From: Fischerella muscicola PCC 7414
GTDB taxonomy: Bacteria; Cyanobacteriota; Cyanobacteriia; Cyanobacteriales; Nostocaceae
Direction of reading: 5' to 3'
Assembly: GCF_000317205.1 (NCBI RefSeq)
Contig: NZ_AJLK01000030.1
Span: forward strand, 1-61,968
DNA length: 61,968 bases
Made by a program: the position numbers and the translations under genes. Of this stretch, positions 27,097-35,680 are shown in pieces. Below the pieces are notes generated by a model, which was not told the DNA's origin, searched no databases, and saw nothing but the letters and a program-made list of their open reading frames with translations. The number at the start of each line of letters is the position of its first letter. Position 1 is the stretch's first letter.

Positions 27097-28620
27097 ATGA
27101 ATTTGAGCAAGACAGATTCGACTAGGTATCTCTGTGCTGCTGCTTATCTTGACAAAAATTTACGTGAATTAGTTATCCAGAAGATTCTCAAAGAGGAGTA
27201 TAATGCTATTGCTAAATGTTACGGAGTTGATTTGTCAATTGTAGTTCAACATTGTCTGGTAGCGAAAAAGCAAGAATTTGAACTAGATGTTCTATTGGCA
27301 ATTCTATTTTTTCTGTTTTATTTTGTAAATATTATAGATAATTTAATTGCAAATAATAAATATTTCATATCTGCAAACTTGATAATTGCTGCTATTGGAA
27401 TTGTTTTTGTTAAAAAATGGAATCTACGTTATAGAGTACTTGCACAAAAGCTATCAAAAAGTAATATTAGCAATTCTGTTGCTAAATTTAATTTCGGAAA
27501 AAGCTTAGAAACAAGACTTGAAAAGCTAACTCAAGAGCAAAATGGTAATGTCATCGTTTACGGAGGATTTTCTCCGTTTGTAGGTTCTGGATCTGATATT
27601 GGTGGATGGTCTTTCTCTCTGAATATTAGTAAGGGAAGAGAGGAGATAGGAAAAACACAACAACCAATTCCATTTGAAGTGGAAGAATTATATAAACATG
27701 TGTTTAATTCGATAAGAGATTTAGATTTATATGGATTAACCATTGAGGATAAGGTATGTGTAAACGGACAGGAAATCCAAAATAATAGCCTGTTTCTACC
27801 TAATCCTTTTAGCCATCCATCTTATCAGGTAGATTCTTCAGTCATCAAAAAATTTGTAAATACCGATACTAAGCATATTCGTGCCTACAAGCATATTAAA
27901 GTAATTACATGGAATGGAGAATTGGTATTTTCTGTATTTCTAAGATTTAGAAAATTTAAGAAAAATCTCTTTGTTGAAAATAGTTATTTTCTGCTTCCTC
28001 CTGTCAAGGATGATTATAAGGAAATTGATACAATTGCACCGGGTATAACCTTCACAAAAATTAGGAGAGTTTTACTAGACTCTATATTAGAAATAACTTT
28101 TTCTCGATTTTTTATATTATTTTTATTTTCTATTGAGTGGACAGAAGCAAATGGATTATTTGTAAAATTTGGGTTGAGCCTTGGATTGTTTGATCTAATT
28201 TGGGTACTACTTCCCATACTCTTGAAAACAATAATTGAAGCATGGCTAGATAGAAGCAGACGCAAAAGAAGTGAGCGTATGATCAAAGAAACTGCTAATT
28301 TCAATTATGGAGCGATTATGAGTTTGCGTGAAATAGCAAGTTCTTCAGAATTTAGTCAATATTTTCAGAGCCTAGACAAGGAAATGTACTTCAAAGTTAT
28401 CGAGCGCGAAATTATAGATAGTCTATCTGATTTTTTGGAAAGTAAAAACATAGATACTTCAGATTTGAAAGAAAGACAAATGGCAATATTCAACAGTGGA
28501 ATGATTGTTTCTGGTGGGAATATTAAGGTTAAAACACTCTCGGTAGGAGAACAAGCAAAAGCAGTAATTAGTAATGTGGTTAAGCTATCAAAGAGGTATA
28601 ACAAAATACAAGTAAAATAG
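27097..28620 (+). CDS. Four-helix membrane protein of unknown family, GG-x-I C-terminal motif
   Basis: I cannot name this family. From the ATG at 27097 the product has 507 residues (524 if the in-frame TTG at 27046 is used; numbering here is from that codon). The order is an N-terminal soluble part (RYLCAAAYLDKN), a helix pair at about 82-123, a conserved-looking core with VIVYGGFSPFVGSG (169-182) and GGWSFSLNI, a second helix pair at about 345-395, and a basic then helical C-terminus ending in GMIVSGGNIKVKTLSV. That motif resembles the small peptide encoded downstream. The gene is AT-rich. It precedes a 32-codon gene and a CHAT protease on the same strand, so a conflict or stress-response role is inferred. 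Confidence 0.7.
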   Translation: MNLSKTDSTRYLCAAAYLDKNLRELVIQKILKEEYNAIAKCYGVDLSIVVQHCLVAKKQEFELDVLLAILFFLFYFVNIIDNLIANNKYFISANLIIAAIGIVFVKKWNLRYRVLAQKLSKSNISNSVAKFNFGKSLETRLEKLTQEQNGNVIVYGGFSPFVGSGSDIGGWSFSLNISKGREEIGKTQQPIPFEVEELYKHVFNSIRDLDLYGLTIEDKVCVNGQEIQNNSLFLPNPFSHPSYQVDSSVIKKFVNTDTKHIRAYKHIKVITWNGELVFSVFLRFRKFKKNLFVENSYFLLPPVKDDYKEIDTIAPGITFTKIRRVLLDSILEITFSRFFILFLFSIEWTEANGLFVKFGLSLGLFDLIWVLLPILLKTIIEAWLDRSRRKRSERMIKETANFNYGAIMSLREIASSSEFSQYFQSLDKEMYFKVIEREIIDSLSDFLESKNIDTSDLKERQMAIFNSGMIVSGGNIKVKTLSVGEQAKAVISNVVKLSKRYNKIQVK

Positions 28621-28791
28621 AACATATAGACTTAAGATTAGTTTTAGTCTTCTAGATGAAAACTTCCCAAAATAAATATAAATAAATAATGAACTGACTT
28701 AGAAATAATTTAGAGGGCAAGGTAGTAAATATCTACTCGACAGACAACAAATTGAAACAAGTTTATATAGCTAATTAAAAATAAGGAGATC

Positions 28792-28890
28792 ATGATTTTG
28801 AACAATAACACTGAAAATCAAGGAATCCAAATGTATGGTGGTACAATCTCCGCTGAAAACATAGCTAGGAAAAAAGGCAAGGGCAATTAA
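28792..28890 (+). CDS. 32-residue peptide with GG-x-I motif, next to a CHAT protease
   Basis: A gene missed by length filters. ATG at 28792 is preceded by an excellent AAGGAG site at 28783, and the product contains NQGIQMYGGTISAENIA followed by a short Lys/Gly-rich tail. The motif aligns with GMIVSGGNIKVKTLSV at the end of the preceding membrane protein (shared G-x4-GG-x-I). The stop lies 25 bases before the CHAT start. The product could be a tag or adaptor that brings the protease to the membrane protein, or a protease substrate; this is inference. Confidence 0.6.
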   Translation: MILNNNTENQGIQMYGGTISAENIARKKGKGN

Positions 28891-28915
28891 AAATATAAGC
28901 AAGACAGAAGATATT

Positions 28916-29494
28916 GTGTCAGAAAAGAGTGAGTATGCTGTCAAAACTATTTTGATTTTGGCAGCAAATCCAAAAACAACCCCACCTTTGCGACTAGATG
29001 AAGAGGTGAGAGAAATTGATACAGGATTGCAGAGAGCTAAAAAACGTGAGCTTTTCGATTTGAAGCAAAGGTGGGCTGTGCGTGTTCGAGATGTTTACCA
29101 ATCGCTATTAGACTTCAAGCCGCAAATAGTTCATTTTAGCAGTCATGGTGCAGGGAATGATGGTTTAGCACTAGAGGATGAAAATGGGAAAGTGCAGTTG
29201 GTAAGCACAGAGGGTTTAGCTGAATTATTCAAGTTATTTGCCAATCAGGTTGAGTGTGTTCTCCTCAATGCCTGTTACTCAGAAGTTCAAGCCAAAGTGA
29301 TAGTCCAGCATATTCCCTATGTGATTGGTATGAATAAAGCGATTGGGGATAAAGCTGCTATCGAATTTGCAGTAGGTTTCTACAATGCGTTGGCAGCCGG
29401 AGAATCAATCGAGTTCGCTTATCAGCTTGGATGCACCGCTATTCGGTTAGCGGGTATTCCAGAACACTTCATTCCTGTACTACAAAAAAGGTAA
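28916..29494 (+). CDS. CHAT-domain caspase-like protease
   Basis: A compact 192-residue single-domain CHAT (caspase HetF associated with TPRs) protein. The fold begins TILILAANP. The catalytic His is H77 in VHFSSHG and the catalytic Cys is C120 in LLNACYS, both intact; VIGMNKAIGDKAAIEFAVGF is the typical post-Cys region. Starts at GTG. CHAT proteases act as effectors or effector activators in bacterial conflict systems. With no TPR or other domain of its own, it probably depends on the neighbouring peptide or membrane protein for recruitment. Confidence 0.88.
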   Translation: MSEKSEYAVKTILILAANPKTTPPLRLDEEVREIDTGLQRAKKRELFDLKQRWAVRVRDVYQSLLDFKPQIVHFSSHGAGNDGLALEDENGKVQLVSTEGLAELFKLFANQVECVLLNACYSEVQAKVIVQHIPYVIGMNKAIGDKAAIEFAVGFYNALAAGESIEFAYQLGCTAIRLAGIPEHFIPVLQKR

Positions 29495-29637
29495 TGATTT
29501 GCAAATAAAACTTCACTTGATAAAACACATTAGCGCCAAGGTAGTCTGATAATAAAATGCAAGTGAACACAATTGATCATATTCTTTTAGTTCTACGTTA
29601 CCAGGTCACTGAAGACAGGGTTGATAACTGTTAACTG

Positions 29638-30690
29638 TTAAAACACTATTCTTGCGCCTAATTCTTCCAACATCTGTTCTAACAAATCTTCCATAACTTC
29701 CTGGTTCATCTGTTGCAAAATAGTTGGCCCACAGAGAAACTCTTTAATTGTGATTTTCTGCTCTCGAAAATCTTTTACAAAATCGCGGATATGAGAGATA
29801 ACTTGAATTTCCGATTCAACTTGTCCTAACATCTGATCTATAGGATCAATTCCCTCTTTGGCGATTTTGCGACAATCAGCAACTATCATCCCTTCTGGGG
29901 TATTTTTGACTAAACGCAGTTCCCTTTTGATCGTCTCATATTGGGTTTTGAGGAATTCAGTTTCTTGTTCTAAACGATGACATTTGCGGGTTAAATCATC
30001 TTCATTGTTACTATCTACAGATTCTCCTGCTTGATGTTGTCGTTCAATTTCTAAAAGTCGAGCTAAATCCCCTTCTTGGTAAGCTTTATTAATTTCCTTC
30101 ATGATTTCTGTATGACGCATTTGCGTTTCATCATCAGTCACTTTATCAGGGTGAAATATTTCCGCTAACCTCAAAAATGTGTTTCTAATCTTTCTCGATT
30201 CATCAGATTTACTTGTAGCGATAAATTCTGACTGTTGTTGATGCTGATAATTGTTTTGTTGAGAAGAACCAAAAAATTCTTGCTCTTGCTCATCTGTTTC
30301 AAACAGTTCATCTAATTCTGTGTCTGAATCATCGCGATCGCGTTTTGGACTAATGATTCCCGCCATTTGGAGATTTCGGTAAATTCCCTCAATACTTTTC
30401 TTGGTTTGTTTACCAAAATTTCTGGTGGCAAATATTTCATCAAATAATCTATGAATCTCTTCGTCAATTTCTGCAAGTTTTTTAAAGCTGGGAGTACCTC
30501 TATGAAATATTTCTGTAGCGAAGGAGCGCATCTGCTCAACAAAATTATTCAGTTCTTTTTGTTTTCTCTTAATCTGTTTCAGCAGCCATTGGTGTTCTTT
30601 TTCTAGCGCTTCGAGACGAATATGAACAGATGAAAGAGCTAGTGTAGTTGTGGCAGTCACAGGAGATGGGGAAGAGGTACGTCTAGCCAT
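29638..30690 (-). CDS. J-domain protein with coiled coils
   Basis: A 350-residue protein with a J domain placed internally: RLAEIFHPDKVTDDE carries the HPD tripeptide at 180-182, followed by MKEINKAYQEGDLARLLEIE. Long helical, coiled-coil-prone segments lie on both sides (25-100 and 220-345), and a Gln-rich low-complexity stretch at about 143-153. It should stimulate an Hsp70 (DnaK) partner. It is not a classical DnaJ, since the zinc and C-terminal domains are absent. It is convergent with the CHAT gene. Confidence 0.8.
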   Translation of the reverse strand: MARRTSSPSPVTATTTLALSSVHIRLEALEKEHQWLLKQIKRKQKELNNFVEQMRSFATEIFHRGTPSFKKLAEIDEEIHRLFDEIFATRNFGKQTKKSIEGIYRNLQMAGIISPKRDRDDSDTELDELFETDEQEQEFFGSSQQNNYQHQQQSEFIATSKSDESRKIRNTFLRLAEIFHPDKVTDDETQMRHTEIMKEINKAYQEGDLARLLEIERQHQAGESVDSNNEDDLTRKCHRLEQETEFLKTQYETIKRELRLVKNTPEGMIVADCRKIAKEGIDPIDQMLGQVESEIQVISHIRDFVKDFREQKITIKEFLCGPTILQQMNQEVMEDLLEQMLEELGARIVF

Positions 30691-30839
30691 AGAGTAAATA
30701 GGTTAAATTCAAGTTAAAGACTACAATCAAAAGTTATATTTAATAGTTATTAACTCATAATTCATAATTATTAAACTCGTTTTTCTACCTTACTACTTTA
30801 TGGCACTATGTAATTCCTGAAAAGTACAATCTTTTATTT

Positions 30840-31421
30840 TTATTTCAGAATCAGGCTAATGGCACGACGAATATAGGCTGAAATTGGTTCACTTGTGGGT
30901 GTAAATACCATTGCATAAAGCATGATACCGCTAATTAAATCAAAGACTAAATCACTATCTATATCAGTTTGAATTTCTTGTCTGGCTTTAGCGCGCTCAA
31001 TTACAATATGAAAACCTGCTCGTCGTGGTTGTAAGTATTTTTGCCAATAGACTTGAGCAAATTTAGGATTGCTGGAAGCAGCGCTGATAATCATAGCCAA
31101 AATTTGCCGACCAATAGGCGTTAGGCTAGTTTGCACAGCGTTCTCTATGATAGAGTCCAAGTCACCCCACACTGTTCCTGTATCAGGAATTTTTATCTCT
31201 TCACGAATACTTTCAATTGCATCTGCAACTAGTTCTTCTTTAGAGCGATAGCGTCGATAGATTGTAGTTTTGCCAACACCAGCATGAGCAGCGATCGCAT
31301 CTATACTCAAGCGATCGTAACCCATCTGAGCTAACAAATCGAGGGTAGCTTGCAAAATGGCTTGATGAGATTGGGGACTGCGTGGTCTTCCGGCTGATTT
31401 TTTGATGGGTTCATTTGACAT
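30840..31421 (-). CDS. TetR/AcrR-family regulator of the Coq4-like/SDR pair
   Basis: A 193-residue TetR protein. The helix-turn-helix is SIDAIAAHAGVGKTTIYRRY with KEELV after it. An N-terminal basic arm (KKSAGRPRSP) precedes it, and the C-terminal half resembles the TetR_C_11-type ligand domain. The ATG at 31421 is preferred to a TTG at 31427. It is divergent from the gene at 31461, and the 39-base gap holds an inverted repeat (31437-31454), so it very probably controls both directions. Confidence 0.88.
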   Translation of the reverse strand: MSNEPIKKSAGRPRSPQSHQAILQATLDLLAQMGYDRLSIDAIAAHAGVGKTTIYRRYRSKEELVADAIESIREEIKIPDTGTVWGDLDSIIENAVQTSLTPIGRQILAMIISAASSNPKFAQVYWQKYLQPRRAGFHIVIERAKARQEIQTDIDSDLVFDLISGIMLYAMVFTPTSEPISAYIRRAISLILK

Positions 31422-31436
31422 TTCCAAAATAAATTA

Positions 31437-31454
31437 CGATACTATTTCGTATCG
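31437..31454. promoter_or_regulatory. Putative TetR operator in the divergent gap
   Basis: CGATAC, six bases, GTATCG: a perfect inverted repeat lying seven bases before the ATG at 31461 and 15 bases before the tetR start. Confidence 0.6.
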
Positions 31455-31460
31455 ATACTA

Positions 31461-31952
31461 ATGAGTACAGTTATGATTAAGCCTCAATATACCGATAAAA
31501 ACAGTACTCAAACCCCACGGCAAGGACTAGAAGAGTATTACGCGCTGAATCCTGGTGTTAGCGATCCACATCAAATGCCTGCTGACTTCGCTAAAATCAT
31601 GATGGCTCATGATGTTACCCATGTCGTGTTTGGTTGCGATACCAACATGTATGATGAGCTAAGATTACTACCTCTAACTTTTATTGTTAGTGATTACAAA
31701 TTTCGAGATTATCTACGCGATCGCCAACATCCAGCAGTAGAGGTGATGTACAACGACTTGGTGGAGCATCAAGGTTTACTATGGTTGTATACTTCGATAT
31801 TGGCAGTATTGCCAAGATTCTTACCAGCGCTAGTTGTCATGTGGTTTAAAAACCGTGGTAGAAAGAAATTCTGGCCCTATTTTGACTACGAACCATTATT
31901 TGAGCGTTCTTTATTAGACATTCGCCGAGAATTTGATATATTGCAGAACTGA
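31461..31952 (+). CDS. Coq4-like protein
   Basis: A 163-residue protein with MMAHDVTHVVFGCDTNMYDE (HD-x2-H followed at a distance by Glu), the pattern of the zinc-binding HDxxH-x11-E motif of Coq4, the ubiquinone-biosynthesis protein. The C-terminus has a hydrophobic stretch (LYTSILAVLPRFLPALVV). It precedes an SDR gene by eight bases and is controlled by the divergent TetR. Cyanobacteria make plastoquinone and not ubiquinone, so it may act on another quinone or lipid; this is inference. Confidence 0.65.
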   Translation: MSTVMIKPQYTDKNSTQTPRQGLEEYYALNPGVSDPHQMPADFAKIMMAHDVTHVVFGCDTNMYDELRLLPLTFIVSDYKFRDYLRDRQHPAVEVMYNDLVEHQGLLWLYTSILAVLPRFLPALVVMWFKNRGRKKFWPYFDYEPLFERSLLDIRREFDILQN

Positions 31953-31960
31953 ACAAACTC

Positions 31961-32659
31961 ATGAAAGGCAAGCACATTTTACTTACAGGCGGTACTGGTG
32001 GATTAGGTTTAGGCTTAACACCAGCAGTTTTAGCACAAGGTGCAGCAGCAATCACAATTCCTTATTACAACCCTCAAGAAGTCGAACGTCTCAAGGGAAT
32101 TCTCTCACCTGCTGAAATTGCCAGAATTAAGTTTGTCTCTGCAAATTTAGCAGAAGAAGCTTCAGTAGAAAATGTCATCAACCAGATGCAAAAAGTAGAT
32201 GTGTTAATTCATCTGGTGGGTGGATTTGCGATGGGAAAAACCCATGAATACAGCTTGGAAAATTGGCAACGGGATTTTGATTTAAACCTGACTACAACTT
32301 TTTTGGTTTGTAAACATAGCCTGAGGAGAATGTTAGAAAATGGCTATGGACGGATTGTAACTGTTGGTTCTAGAGGTGCTGTGGAACCATCTGGACAACT
32401 AGCGGCGTATTGTGCTTCTAAAGCTGGTGTGGTTGCGCTGACGAAAGCGATCGCAGACGAAACCAAAGGAACTAATATTACTGCTAATGTAGTTCTTCCT
32501 AGTGTTATTGATACTCCTAGTAACCGGGAAGCGATGGGTGTGGAAAATGCTGATAAATGGGTAAAAGCTGAGTCTTTGGCGCAGGTGATTTGCTTTTTAG
32601 CGTCGGAAGCAGCTAAGGATATTCGAGGTGCTGCGGTTCCTGTTTATGGAAGTGTTTAA
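31961..32659 (+). CDS. Short-chain dehydrogenase/reductase
   Basis: A 232-residue classical SDR: NAD(P)-binding TGGTGGLGLG, active-site YCASK with the upstream Ser in VGSRGA, and NVVLPSVIDTPSN. LIHLVGGFAMGKTHEYSLENW is typical of the FabG-like group. Start ATG at 31961, eight bases after the Coq4-like gene, so one operon. The substrate is unknown. Confidence 0.88.
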   Translation: MKGKHILLTGGTGGLGLGLTPAVLAQGAAAITIPYYNPQEVERLKGILSPAEIARIKFVSANLAEEASVENVINQMQKVDVLIHLVGGFAMGKTHEYSLENWQRDFDLNLTTTFLVCKHSLRRMLENGYGRIVTVGSRGAVEPSGQLAAYCASKAGVVALTKAIADETKGTNITANVVLPSVIDTPSNREAMGVENADKWVKAESLAQVICFLASEAAKDIRGAAVPVYGSV

Positions 32660-32662
32660 TTT

Positions 32663-32806
32663 CTGATGGATTGTCGTGATGAGGAAGATCATGTTTGATG
32701 GAACGAACACAGATGCACACTGATGCACACTGATGGATTGTCGTGATGAGGAAGATCATGTTTGATGGAACGAACACAGATGCACACTGATGCACACTGA
32801 TGGATT
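32663..32806. repeat. 67-bp tandem duplication
   Basis: Two identical 67-bp units (32663-32729 and 32730-32796) plus 10 bases of a third follow the SDR stop. The unit contains an internal GATGCACACT duplication. It lies between convergent genes. Confidence 0.9.
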
Positions 32807-32846
32807 TTGGTTGTGTGTTTATGTTGTTTGTGTTTACACTGAAGTT

Positions 32847-33854
32847 TTATAGTTTTACAACTACTTTGCCGCAATTTTCACCACTGAGTAAATATTCAAC
32901 TGCTGTGGGGATGGATTCTATACCGTGAAATTGGGTTGGATCTATGGCTACTTTGAGTTGATTGGTATAGAACAGATTTAACAAGCGATCGCGTGCTTCG
33001 GCAGCATATTCTTGATAGAGAGGCATAAGAAAACCGCGTACAGAGGCAGCTTTCCAAAAGAGTTTATGATAAATACGAGGCTGTGTGACTTGTTCTAAAT
33101 CTTTGCCATATTCGGAAATAAAACCAACTACAACTAAACGTCCTCGGATTGCGAGATTTTCTACACAAGTATCAAAAACTTGTTTGCCAATACAATCGAA
33201 AACTAGGTTAATGCCATTGGGATATTCATTTTTGAGGACTTGATTGAGATTTTCGCTGCGGTAGTTGATGATGCGATCGCAACCCAATTTTTGTAACAAT
33301 TCTGCTTTCGCTTGTGAACCACAAGTACCAATCACATGATTACCAGCTAACTTTGCCAACTGTACCGCAATATGTCCTGTTCCCCCTGCTGCTGCTGTCA
33401 CTAAAACTACTTCATTACTTTTCATCTCTCCTACTTTTTCTAATGCCAGCAAAGCTGATATTCCGGTAGGCATGAGAGTTAGTACTTCTGGTGTTGATTG
33501 GCGAACTTTGACTGCAAGATTGGCATCTATAACTTGGTACTCGCGATAACCTCCTCCCCGTACAGTAGTGACAACAGCATCACCTACTTGAAAATCTTCA
33601 ACATTATCTCCTACAGCTACGACTTCGCCGACAGCTTCTACACCTAAATCAAAAGGAGGAGTTAAGTTAACATAGGGAACTTTACCTTGGCAAAGTAAGG
33701 CATCAAAACCAGCATTGATACCAGCAAATTTATTTTGAATTAAAAGTTGATTAGTATCAGGTTTGGGAATAGGAATTTCGACAATTTCAACAGTGGATTT
33801 AAAATCTTGACTAATTTGCTTTGCTATTAACCTTTTGTAGGTTTTTACCTTCAT
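32847..33854 (-). CDS. MDR-family quinone oxidoreductase-like protein
   Basis: A 335-residue medium-chain reductase of the zinc-free quinone oxidoreductase/prostaglandin reductase group. It has an N-terminal GroES-like domain (FAGINAGFDALLCQG, DLGVEAVGEVVAVG), a Rossmann part with AAAGGTGHIAVQLAKLAG and VFDCIGKQVFD. No zinc-binding cysteines are present. The ATG at 33854 is used in preference to a TTG at 33860. It is convergent with the SDR gene; a role in quinone or enone reduction fits the neighbourhood but is inferred. Confidence 0.85.
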   Translation of the reverse strand: MKVKTYKRLIAKQISQDFKSTVEIVEIPIPKPDTNQLLIQNKFAGINAGFDALLCQGKVPYVNLTPPFDLGVEAVGEVVAVGDNVEDFQVGDAVVTTVRGGGYREYQVIDANLAVKVRQSTPEVLTLMPTGISALLALEKVGEMKSNEVVLVTAAAGGTGHIAVQLAKLAGNHVIGTCGSQAKAELLQKLGCDRIINYRSENLNQVLKNEYPNGINLVFDCIGKQVFDTCVENLAIRGRLVVVGFISEYGKDLEQVTQPRIYHKLFWKAASVRGFLMPLYQEYAAEARDRLLNLFYTNQLKVAIDPTQFHGIESIPTAVEYLLSGENCGKVVVKL

Positions 33855-34026
33855 TTCCAAATCTTAAGTTTAGCTTTTATTTCTGAAGACGCCAATTAGG
33901 TAAATTTTAGTGGGCTGACAAGACTAAATTTGTGCATTAATAAACCGCACCAGGCAAGAGAGAACACACCAGATAGAAGAAGAGATTTATTACACTATTT
34001 TAACCTTGTCACGCCACTACTTACTG

Positions 34027-34833
34027 TTAACTGTTCACTGATAAGGCTTTGTCCCACTCTAATTGATGAGCTAAACCATACTTAATAAAATCTTCTTCTT
34101 TGGCTTTATCACTTTTACCAAAAACACCTAAACTGTAAGGATTATCTTGCATTCTTTCTGTCACCTGCTCTTTTTCAAACTGAATCGCTTCTTCTGTTGG
34201 CCAATCCGGTTTAAAAAAGTCTACAACTAAGACTGTTCTATCATAATTAGTGTAATTATGCGGACAGTGGGGATAGCTGTGATCTAAAACCATGAATTCC
34301 CCTTCATGCCAATAAAGCTTTTCGTGACATATTTTCATCGCCACATCCCCTTCTGGCACAATCAATCCTAAATAACCACGATTCATGTGAGGGTTATAGT
34401 TTACATGCAGCTTAATATCTAAGCCTGGATGGAATGTACCAAAATACACATTTCTGAGAATATTATCTTCGCTAAAGTTTACTTTTTCGATTACCTTAGC
34501 CAAATTTGGGAAATATTTTTCTCTTAATGCCAGTGCTTTTTCTGATGCCTCAGATGAGCCATAATCAGGATATTTTATTTGATGTACTTGAATATATTCT
34601 TCAATAAACAAACCTTGAAATAAAATTCCAAAAGCATTATATTTTGCACTACCTTTGGTTTTAATCGTTTTACTCTTAGGCCCCAGAACATCATAAGTGA
34701 ACTTTAATTCTTCATCAGATGCATTGTTAATAAAGTGTGTAAATTCATCTCTAATCACTTGCCAATTCTCTTGAAGGCTGTTGATAAAAGGAAATTGCTT
34801 TGGATCAAGATGATACTCATTAAAACTTTCCAT
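34027..34833 (-). CDS. Aspartyl/asparaginyl beta-hydroxylase-like oxygenase
   Basis: A 268-residue double-stranded beta-helix protein. KLHVNYNPHMNRGYLGL, YWHEGEFMVLDHSYPHCPHNY and RTVLVVDFFKPDWP match the Asp/Asn beta-hydroxylase domain, with His residues placed to bind Fe(II) and an Arg for 2-oxoglutarate. Possible substrates include a peptide or natural product, but no biosynthetic gene is adjacent. It is soluble, with no signal peptide. Confidence 0.8.
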   Translation of the reverse strand: MESFNEYHLDPKQFPFINSLQENWQVIRDEFTHFINNASDEELKFTYDVLGPKSKTIKTKGSAKYNAFGILFQGLFIEEYIQVHQIKYPDYGSSEASEKALALREKYFPNLAKVIEKVNFSEDNILRNVYFGTFHPGLDIKLHVNYNPHMNRGYLGLIVPEGDVAMKICHEKLYWHEGEFMVLDHSYPHCPHNYTNYDRTVLVVDFFKPDWPTEEAIQFEKEQVTERMQDNPYSLGVFGKSDKAKEEDFIKYGLAHQLEWDKALSVNS

Positions 34834-34974
34834 TATCTTTTCTCCTGAATATGCTTAAATAAGAGAGTACCTATATAGTAAGTATAAAAAATATTTTTCA
34901 AAGTGAAGTTTTACAGCGTCAAGTAATTTTTGATACTCACTAATAACCTCTGTTAAGTCTGTAGTCATGCAGTG

Positions 34975-35619
34975 TTAGCCGTCGTTGTCTCGCCCTACTT
35001 CTCGTTCAATAATTTCCTTTACAAATTCAGGGATTTCTTTTTCTAGATTGACAGCTTGTTGTTTCAACCTTTCATAGATTTCAACATCATCTCCTTCCCA
35101 CAAAAGGTCTATTCTCCTTATCTGCTGCATTGCAATATGGGTATAATTTTCTGGATATGCCCAGTAACATGATAAGCAAATAGACTTATCTTTAATGCTA
35201 TTCCAATTTTCGCAATGTTCACATGACCAAGATTTAGCTCGATTAGCAGAACCACAAAGCAGCATAAAGTTATCTGGTTCTAGATCTGGTTCGCCATCAA
35301 CTTCAAAAGGAATGGGATGATCAATTTGCAACTCGCGCTTATCAACTTCCTCTAGATAAATAAAGCACTTACAACCGTATCTTCTGATTAACTCATCTTT
35401 AATCTGTTTTGATAAAGCAGTTCTACCAGATAATCTAGAAAACCTTGCCTTGCTAACATCGCCAAATCTGTAGGCTGCTATTTTTCTTCCGTCACTTCCT
35501 GTGACACGGAAAGTTTCCAAAGGAATTCCATGTTCTCGAACATCTCTAGCTGCTCTTGGAGGATGATTGTAGCCATACCTTTGCTTCAAATCCTCTGTGG
35601 TAATAAAACCATATTGCAA
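34975..35619 (-). CDS. HNH restriction endonuclease, apparent 5' frameshift
   Basis: A putative type II nuclease paired with the methylase upstream. The HNH core is LQIDHPIPFEVDG ... PDNFMLLCGSANRAKSW, followed by a zinc-ribbon-like CEHCENW ... CLSCYW. The first usable codon in frame is a TTG at 35619, but protein-like sequence continues upstream in the same frame (DFIQFCQSVTAKRPKAV) with no start codon. The methylase stop overlaps an ATG (ATGA, 35681-35684) one frame away. One extra A in the AAAA run at 35677-35680 would give an in-frame MIFIQFCQSV start. The gene may be inactive or misread. Confidence 0.75.
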   Translation of the reverse strand: MQYGFITTEDLKQRYGYNHPPRAARDVREHGIPLETFRVTGSDGRKIAAYRFGDVSKARFSRLSGRTALSKQIKDELIRRYGCKCFIYLEEVDKRELQIDHPIPFEVDGEPDLEPDNFMLLCGSANRAKSWSCEHCENWNSIKDKSICLSCYWAYPENYTHIAMQQIRRIDLLWEGDDVEIYERLKQQAVNLEKEIPEFVKEIIEREVGRDNDG

Positions 35620-35680
35620 GATATGATCAATAACTGCTTTTGGTCTTTTAGCAGTTACAGATTGGCAAAATTGTATAAAA

